A stretch of 64,000 nucleotides of DNA from assembly GCF_019468465.1 (NCBI RefSeq), contig NZ_CP080519.1, positions 6,875,001 through 6,939,000 on the forward strand, written 5' to 3'. Shown piece by piece: positions 58,095-64,000 of this stretch (position 1 is the first letter of the stretch; every line of letters starts with the position of its first letter). A program made the position numbers and the translations under genes. This stretch comes from Amycolatopsis sp. DSM 110486 (lineage in GTDB: Bacteria > Actinomycetota > Actinomycetes > Mycobacteriales > Pseudonocardiaceae). The notes beneath the pieces were generated by a model. It had not been told where the DNA came from. It saw only the letters and a program-made list of their open reading frames with translations, and ran no database searches.

Positions 58095-60908
58095 GTGGAC
58101 TTGGTTGAGCGTGAGCAAGCGCTTGCGTTGCTCGAAGCCCTCTTCGAAGAGGTCGCGGCGGGCGAGGGACGTTCGGCACTGATCAGCGGTCCGGTCGGGA
58201 CCGGCAAGACCGCCTTGCTCGGCCGGGCGGTGACTGCCGTGGCCGGGCCGGCGCTGGTGCTCTCCGCGCGGTGCTCCCGCGCGGAGCAGTCGCTGGCGAT
58301 GGGCGTGATCGACCAGCTGCTGCAGTCCCCGGCGTGGCCGGCGGAGGTGCGAGCGCCGCTGCTGCAGCAGTTCGGCCAGGCCGGTCTGCCCTGCGCGGCG
58401 GCGGATCTGTCGCACTCCAGCGTGACGTCGACGGCGGTCACCGTGTCCAACGCGATGCTGTCGCTGGCTCTGCGGCGTCCGCTGGTGGTGGTCGTAGACG
58501 ACATCCAATGGGCCGACCGGACCTCGCTGGCGGTGCTCGCGATCTTCCTCCGCCGTATCAGTTCGTCGCGGATCCTGGTGCTGCTCACGGAATCGACCTC
58601 GCGGTTCGGCGTCGACTGGGAGTTCCGGGCGGAGCTGCACGCGCAGCCGGGGTTCCTGTGGTTGCGGCTGCGCCGGCTCTCCGCGACCGGGACCGGCGAG
58701 CTGGTCCGGCGGCGGGCCGGGGCCGAGGTCGCCGCGAGATCGGCGACCGCGTACCACGACGCGTCCGGCGGAAACCCGTTGCTGCTGAACGCGTTGCTGC
58801 GTGATCACCTGTCCGGCGGAACCGGTGCGGCCGGTGCGACCAGTGCGGCCGAAGCGGACGAGCCGATCGTGGCGGGGGAGTCGTTCGCCAGGGCGGTGCA
58901 GGCCTGTCTGCACCGGTGCGAGCCGGCCGTGCGCGAGATCGCCCAGGCGCTGGCAGTGCTGCCCGACGACAACGTTGTCGGCAGATCGAGGCGCCTTCTC
59001 GACCTGAACACGCACGACGTCGTCAGCGGTGTGTCGACGCTTGCGGAGATCGGGTTGGTCGAGAACGGCGCTTTCCGGCACCCCGCGGCGCGCCGCGCCG
59101 TGCTCGATTCGCTCTCGCTCGAGGAGTGGGCGCGCCACCACGCGCGCGCCGCGCGGCTGATGTACCTGGAGTCCGCGCCGGCGCCGCTGGTCGCGTCGCT
59201 GCTGTTGCTCGCGGGTGAAACCGAGGAACCGTGGGCTCCGGGGGTCTTGCTCGAAGCGGCACTGGAGGAGGACGAGCCCGCCCGCGCGCTGGAGATGATC
59301 GACCTCGCCGCTCGGAGCACGTCGGACGAGCGCGAGCGCGCGCTTGTCGTCAGCGCCCGGGTCCGGATCGAATGGCGGGCCAACCCGGCGGCCGCGCAGC
59401 GCGGCCTGCCCGCGCTGCAGGACGCGATGCGCCAGGGCCACCTCACGGACTGGAGCGCCAGCGCGCTGATCCTGTACTTGCTCTGGCACGGCAAGGCCGA
59501 CGAGGTCAGCACGACCTGGAACCTGCTGAAGGAGCTGCCGCCGAGTGCCGAGCCTCCGGAAGACTCGGAACTGCGCGCGATGCACCTGTGGACGCAGTAC
59601 CTGCACCCGGAATCGCACTCGCAGCTGGACACCCTTGCGCCGCCGGTGCCGGCGGACGCGGGGCCGGCCCAGGAGATGAGCGTTCTCGCGGCGAGCGCGC
59701 TCACCGCCGTGCTGACCGAGGGGCCGGACGAAGAGCGGGTGGTGGACGCCGAGTACGTGCTGAGCACCTGCCGGCTCGGCGACACGACCGTCGAATGGCT
59801 GCTCGTCGCCGTGCTCACGCTCATCTACGCCGGCCGGCTGGACCGCGCGTCGACGTGGTGCGACTCGTTGCTGGCCGAGGCGAACGTGCGTGGGGTGGTG
59901 ACCTGGCAGGCGATCCTGTCGGCTGCGTCGGCCGACATCGCCCTGCGGACGGGGGAGACCGAGACCGCGCTGGAGCTGGCGACGGCCGCGCTCGACCTCG
60001 TGCCACTGGAGGGCTGGGGCGTGGTCGTCGGCTATCCGCTGGGGTGCCTGCTCACGGCGGCGCTCGTCACCGGCCGGCTCGACGACATCGGCGACGAGGT
60101 CTGGGATGCCGTGCCGGACAAGATGTTCGCGAGCGGCTTCGGGGTGCAGTACCTCCACGCCCGCGCCTACCACCTGCTCATCACCTCCCGGCCGAGGGCG
60201 GCGGTCGACGAGTTCCGCCGCTGCGGTGAGGTCATGCGCGACTGGGGTCTGGACAACCCGCTGCTGGCCGCGTGGCGCCACGGTGCCGCGGAGGCGTACC
60301 TGGTCCTCGGTGAGGTCGACGAGGCGCGGGAACTGCTCGCGGAGGAGGCCGGTCTGCCCGGCGCCGGCGACGCGGTCGTGCGCGGTGGCTGGCTGCGGTT
60401 GCGCGCGGCCACGGAGGAGCAGGCGCCGGCGCGGGTTTCCCTGCTGCGCCAGTCGGTCGAGCTCCTGGAGGCCGGCGCGAACCGGATCGAGCTGATGCTC
60501 GCACTGGCGAGCCTGGCGAACGCCCACAGCGAGCTGGGCGAGTTCGGGCGCGCCAAACTGGTCGCGCGACGGGCCAGGCAGATGGCGAAGCTGTCCGGGG
60601 CCGCCGCGCTGTGCGACGAAATCCTTTCCGTCGCCCTGACGCGCCGCCGCCAGACCTCGCCCCAGGACACTGTCGAGCAGGTTGCCCGGGCCGCGCTGTC
60701 CGACGCCGAGTTCCGGGTCGCCAACCTGGTTTCCCGCGGGATGACCAACCGGGAGATCAGCGCGGAGCTGTTCCTCACCGTGAGCACGATCGAACAGCAC
60801 CTCACGCGGATCTACCGGAAGCTGGACGTCAAGGGTCGTCCGGAGATGGTTTCGTTGCTGCAGTGGGGAATCGGGGCTTCGCGCTCGCGCGATACAGGGG
60901 TCTCCTAG
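58095..60908 (+). CDS. LAL-type LuxR transcriptional activator
   Basis: The protein has 937 residues from GTG 58095 (GGGGAG upstream). N-terminal ATPase: Walker A GPVGTGKTALL (about 36-46) and Walker B RPLVVVVDDIQWADRTSL. A long helical sensor region (TPR/MalT-like) follows. The C-terminal LuxR HTH reads LSDAEFRVANLVSRGMTNREISAELFLTVSTIEQHLTRIYRKLDVKGR. Large ATP-binding LuxR proteins are the usual pathway-specific activators of modular PKS clusters (PikD type). It sits just before the PKS and probably activates the cluster through the TAGGGGT sites. Confidence 0.93.
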   Translation: MDLVEREQALALLEALFEEVAAGEGRSALISGPVGTGKTALLGRAVTAVAGPALVLSARCSRAEQSLAMGVIDQLLQSPAWPAEVRAPLLQQFGQAGLPCAAADLSHSSVTSTAVTVSNAMLSLALRRPLVVVVDDIQWADRTSLAVLAIFLRRISSSRILVLLTESTSRFGVDWEFRAELHAQPGFLWLRLRRLSATGTGELVRRRAGAEVAARSATAYHDASGGNPLLLNALLRDHLSGGTGAAGATSAAEADEPIVAGESFARAVQACLHRCEPAVREIAQALAVLPDDNVVGRSRRLLDLNTHDVVSGVSTLAEIGLVENGAFRHPAARRAVLDSLSLEEWARHHARAARLMYLESAPAPLVASLLLLAGETEEPWAPGVLLEAALEEDEPARALEMIDLAARSTSDERERALVVSARVRIEWRANPAAAQRGLPALQDAMRQGHLTDWSASALILYLLWHGKADEVSTTWNLLKELPPSAEPPEDSELRAMHLWTQYLHPESHSQLDTLAPPVPADAGPAQEMSVLAASALTAVLTEGPDEERVVDAEYVLSTCRLGDTTVEWLLVAVLTLIYAGRLDRASTWCDSLLAEANVRGVVTWQAILSAASADIALRTGETETALELATAALDLVPLEGWGVVVGYPLGCLLTAALVTGRLDDIGDEVWDAVPDKMFASGFGVQYLHARAYHLLITSRPRAAVDEFRRCGEVMRDWGLDNPLLAAWRHGAAEAYLVLGEVDEARELLAEEAGLPGAGDAVVRGGWLRLRAATEEQAPARVSLLRQSVELLEAGANRIELMLALASLANAHSELGEFGRAKLVARRARQMAKLSGAAALCDEILSVALTRRRQTSPQDTVEQVARAALSDAEFRVANLVSRGMTNREISAELFLTVSTIEQHLTRIYRKLDVKGRPEMVSLLQWGIGASRSRDTGVS

Positions 60909-60919
60909 GGGTAGGGGGT
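60895..60919 (+). promoter_or_regulatory. Tandem AGGGGT heptamers before the PKS gene
   Basis: CAGGGGT (60895), TAGGGGT (60906) and TAGGGGGT (60912) lie in tandem; the first two are 11 bases apart, one helical turn. They overlap the 3' end of the LAL gene and point toward the PKS start 190 bases away. Confidence 0.55.
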
Positions 60920-61099
60920 GCGATTCCCGACGGCGAAGATCGGTAGCGGGCCACCGGCCGCCGTCGGCCGTAAGCACCGTTCGGGAGTTGATCCCGAGCG
61001 CGTTGCCGACCGGTGATCATCCCGGCTTGAGCCCACGTCGTCACCGTCGGCGGATGTGCGGCCGTCGCGCTGACTCCCCACTGCGAAGAGGTAGGCGCC

Positions 61100-64000
61100 A
61101 TGCCGGAATCCCTGCCGGGTCACTCCTCGACCGAGTCCGAGGAACCGGCCGAGCCGATCGCCGTGGTCGGGATTTCGTGCCGGTTGCCCGGTGCGCCGGA
61201 CCCCGCGCGGTTCGCCGCATTGCTGAGCACCGGACGCGACCACGTCACCGAGGTACCGCCGGGCCGCGCCGCTGCCGACGCGTTCGCGATGTTCCCGGAA
61301 CTGGCGGCCCGGGGCGGGTTCCTCGACGACGTCGCCGGCTTCGACGCCGCGTTTTTCGGGATCTCGCCACGGGAAGCGGCGTCGATGGACCCGCAGCAAC
61401 GGCTGATGCTCGAGCTGGCGTGGGAGGCGTTCGAGGACGCCGCGATCGTGCCCGAGCGGCTGCGGAAGACGGCGACGGGTGTGTTCGTCGGCGCCATCGC
61501 CGACGACTACGCGGCGCTGGTGCACGAGCGGGGTGCGGTGGGCGTGTCCGCGCACACGCTCACCGGGCTCAACCGGGCGATGATCCCCAACCGGATCTCC
61601 TACACGCTGGGGCTGCGGGGGCCGAGCCTCGCGGTGGACACCGGTCAGTCCTCGTCGCTCGTCGCGGTGCACCTCGCCGCGGAGAGCGTGCGCCGAGGCG
61701 AATGCTCGATCGCCGTCGCGGGCGGGGTGAACCTGAACCTCGCGGCGGCGAGCACGGTCGCGGTCGCGCGGATGGGCGCGTTGTCCCGCAGCGGCCGGTG
61801 CCACACCTTCGACGCCCGCGCCGACGGCTACGTTCGCGGCGAGGGCGGCGGGGCCGTTGTCCTCAAACGACTCTCGGCCGCGGTGGCCGACGGCGATCGG
61901 ATCTACTGCGTGCTGCGCGGCGGCGCCGTCAACAACGACGGCGGCGGCGCGGGGTTCACCGTGCCCGAGCAGCAGGCACAGGAGGAGCTCCTGCGTGCCG
62001 CGTACCGGCGGGCCGGGGTCGCCCTCGCCGAGGTCGGCTACGTGGAGCTGCACGGGACCGGGACCCCGGTCGGTGACCGGGTGGAGGCCGCGGCACTCGG
62101 CGCCGTCCTGGGTGCGGCCCGCGCGGTGGGCGCACCGCTTCCCGTGGGCTCGGTCAAGACGAACGTCGGTCATCTCGAAGGCGCCGCGGGGATCGCCGGC
62201 CTGCTCAAGGTCGCACTCGGACTGGCACACGGCACGCTGTACCCGACGCTCGGGTTCCGTTCCGCGCCACCGGAGATCCCGCTCGAGACGTTGCGGCTGA
62301 GGATGACCACCGAGTCCGCGCCCTGGCGGGGCACCGCGGCGGTCGCCGGCGTGAGCTCGTTCGGGATCGGCGGCACCAACTGCCACCTCGTCCTTTCCGG
62401 ACCCCCGGTGACCGAAGCCGAGTCCGAAGTAGACTCACCGGTGGCGGGTTCGTGGGTTCCGCTGGCGGTGAGCGGACGTGACGTCGCCGCCGTGCGGGCG
62501 CAGGCCGGCGCCGTGCTCGCGCACTGGGACGACCGCCCCGCCACGACCCCGGCCGAGCTGGGCCACGCCCTCGTCGCGACGCGATCGCACTTCGCCGCTC
62601 GCGCCGTGGTGCTCGGCCGTGATCGAGCCGAGCTGCGCGCGGGCCTGACCGCGCTCGCCGCGGGAGAAGCCGCTCCGCAGGTGGTGCGTGGTTCGGTGGT
62701 GCCCGCGCAGTCCGCGGCGTTCGTGTTCCCGGGCCAGGGCTCGCAGTGGCCCGGCATGGCGACCGAGCTGGCGGCGGCGTACCCGGTGTTCGCGCGGAAC
62801 CTGGCCGAGTGCGCCGGGCACCTCGCCGACTTGGTGGGCTGGAACCTCCTGGACGTGCTGGCCGACCCCGACCCGGCGGCGCTGGACCAGGTCGACGTGG
62901 TGCAGCCGGCGCTGTTCTCGGTGATGGTGAGCCTGGCCGAGCTGTGGCGCTCGTTCGGAGTCCGGCCGGCGGCCGTCGCCGGGCACAGCCAGGGCGAGAT
63001 CGCCGCCGCGGTGGTGGCCGGTGGGCTGAGCCTGGCCGACGGCGTGCGAGTGGTGGCGCTGCGCAGCCGCGCGTTGCGGGCGCTGGCGGGCGCGGGCGGC
63101 ATGCTTTCCGTGGCGCTGCCGGCGCACGAGGTCGAGCGGATGCTGGAGCGCCGGGGCGCCGGGTTGTCGCTCGCCGCGGTCAACGGGCCGCGGGCGACGG
63201 TCGTCTCGGGCGAACCGGGCCTGCTCGACGAGCTCGCCGCGGAAGTGGCCGAGGCCGGCGCGCGGGCCCGGCGGGTGGCCGTGGACTACGCGTCCCACTC
63301 GGCTCAGGTGGAGCAGATCGAAGACCGCCTGCTGCGTGATCTCGCCGGGCTCGAGCCGCGCTCGTCGGAAGTGCCCTTCTACTCGGCGGTGACCGGCGAG
63401 CCGATCGACACCGCGGGCCTGGACGCAACCTACTGGTACCGCAACCTCCGTCGCCCGGTGCAGTTCGAGCGCACGGTGCGCGCCCTGCTGCGGGACGGGC
63501 ACGGGGTCGCCCTCGAGTGCAGCCCGCACCCCGTGCTCACGGTGGGTGTCGCCGAGACGGCGGAGGCGGCCGGGCACGACGTCGCCGTGGTCGGTTCCCT
63601 GCGTCGCGGTGAAGGCGGCCCTCGCCGGATGCTCGCGGCCGTGGCCGAGGCGCACACCCGCGGGCTCGAGGTCGACTGGCGGCCGGTGTTCGGCGAACCC
63701 GCACCTCGCCGGGTTTCCCTTCCGACGTACGCGTTCCAGCGTCGAGCGCACTGGCTTCCGGCCACTGGTGAGTCCACAGTGGAATCTCGCTCGCCCGCGG
63801 TGAAGATCGGACCCGTGGAGATCGAACCCGCGCGCCGGGCCTCTGCCGGCGACGTCCGCGATCTGGTCCGGCTGGTGCGGGGCGAGACCGCGGCGGTCCT
63901 GGCGCACGACGACATCGCCGAGGTCGCGGCCGAGGTGCCGTTCCGGGAACTCGGCGTCGACTCCGTGCTCGGGGTCGAGCTGCGGGGCCGGCTGGCCGCG
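61100..64000 (+). CDS. Type I modular PKS, KSQ-AT-ACP loading module (runs off window)
   Basis: The frame stays open from ATG 61100 to the window end (967 codons seen). KS domain: PIAVVGISCRLPGAPDP, MDPQQRLMLELAWEAFEDA, then VDTGQSSSLVAVHLA, where the catalytic Cys is Gln183. GTGTPVGDRVE and SVKTNVGHLEGAAG carry the two His. This is a KSQ decarboxylating loading domain. AT domain: FVFPGQGSQWPGMA, GHSQGEIAAAV (Ser630) and YASHS (Tyr730), the methylmalonyl-type motif, so a propionyl starter is predicted. ACP with LGVDSVLGVEL (Ser955). Elongation modules lie beyond the window. Confidence 0.96.
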   Translation, partial: MPESLPGHSSTESEEPAEPIAVVGISCRLPGAPDPARFAALLSTGRDHVTEVPPGRAAADAFAMFPELAARGGFLDDVAGFDAAFFGISPREAASMDPQQRLMLELAWEAFEDAAIVPERLRKTATGVFVGAIADDYAALVHERGAVGVSAHTLTGLNRAMIPNRISYTLGLRGPSLAVDTGQSSSLVAVHLAAESVRRGECSIAVAGGVNLNLAAASTVAVARMGALSRSGRCHTFDARADGYVRGEGGGAVVLKRLSAAVADGDRIYCVLRGGAVNNDGGGAGFTVPEQQAQEELLRAAYRRAGVALAEVGYVELHGTGTPVGDRVEAAALGAVLGAARAVGAPLPVGSVKTNVGHLEGAAGIAGLLKVALGLAHGTLYPTLGFRSAPPEIPLETLRLRMTTESAPWRGTAAVAGVSSFGIGGTNCHLVLSGPPVTEAESEVDSPVAGSWVPLAVSGRDVAAVRAQAGAVLAHWDDRPATTPAELGHALVATRSHFAARAVVLGRDRAELRAGLTALAAGEAAPQVVRGSVVPAQSAAFVFPGQGSQWPGMATELAAAYPVFARNLAECAGHLADLVGWNLLDVLADPDPAALDQVDVVQPALFSVMVSLAELWRSFGVRPAAVAGHSQGEIAAAVVAGGLSLADGVRVVALRSRALRALAGAGGMLSVALPAHEVERMLERRGAGLSLAAVNGPRATVVSGEPGLLDELAAEVAEAGARARRVAVDYASHSAQVEQIEDRLLRDLAGLEPRSSEVPFYSAVTGEPIDTAGLDATYWYRNLRRPVQFERTVRALLRDGHGVALECSPHPVLTVGVAETAEAAGHDVAVVGSLRRGEGGPRRMLAAVAEAHTRGLEVDWRPVFGEPAPRRVSLPTYAFQRRAHWLPATGESTVESRSPAVKIGPVEIEPARRASAGDVRDLVRLVRGETAAVLAHDDIAEVAAEVPFRELGVDSVLGVELRGRLAA

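Noticed and set aside
1-64000. CRISPR arrays, tRNA or rRNA genes
   Set aside because: No regularly spaced repeats and no cloverleaf or rRNA-like stretches were noticed on either strand; a dedicated scan was not possible.

Overview
The window is very GC-rich, with tightly packed genes, frequent ATGA/GTGA start-stop overlaps and GTG starts. Together with an actinobacterial type I glutamine synthetase, several acyl-CoA dehydrogenases and modular NRPS/PKS genes, this points to a filamentous actinomycete of the Pseudonocardiaceae type (Amycolatopsis-like). The genus is inferred from gene style only.

Left part (1-16.9 kb): the 3' end of an aldo/keto reductase; a degenerate stretch with gene remnants (about 0.8-1.6 kb); a gamma-carbonic-anhydrase-like protein and glutamine synthetase (minus strand); an IS630-like remnant; a MerR regulator with an NAD-dependent reductase; and a PadR regulator with a MacB/FtsX-type ABC exporter. 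A one-way catabolic operon follows: LysR, MHS-type symporter, IlvD/Edd dehydratase, FAD oxidoreductase, and the large and small subunits of aconitase X. It closes with a strong terminator. Its substrate cannot be read from sequence but should be a small hydroxy or sugar acid.

Middle part (16.9-32.7 kb): fatty-acid/acyl-CoA catabolism. A scar at 17.0-17.3 kb holds three truncated genes. Then come two SDR genes, an acyl-CoA synthetase, a phosphotriesterase-like lactonase and a TetR regulator. Opposed to them are epoxide hydrolase, three acyl-CoA dehydrogenases, an APH-type kinase, a MaoC hydratase and a FabG-type reductase. Two different palindromic operators each occur once in front of a plus-strand unit and once in front of a minus-strand unit, so these units look co-regulated. 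A GrpB-like gene, a small ORF and a Tat-exported amidase lie between two inverted copies of a long hairpin element whose stems differ by compensating base changes.

Right part (32.7-64 kb, running off the end): a hybrid NRPS-PKS biosynthetic cluster. It has crotonyl-CoA carboxylase/reductase (extender supply), an FMN reductase, two type II thioesterases, an XRE regulator, a SagB/nitroreductase-type oxidase, a building-block operon (AMP ligase, free ACP, DapB-like reductase, class II aldolase, acyl-CoA dehydrogenase, luciferase-type monooxygenase, exporter), a free-standing condensation protein, a 2091-residue NRPS with only one adenylation domain but three carrier domains, a separate A-PCP protein with a threonine-like code, a P450, a DUF1579-like protein, a LAL/LuxR activator and the start of a modular PKS with a KSQ loading module. 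A TAGGGGT heptamer recurs before the TEII, XRE, P450, DUF1579 and PKS genes, always reading toward the gene, and may be the activator's site. I could not match the cluster to a known product.
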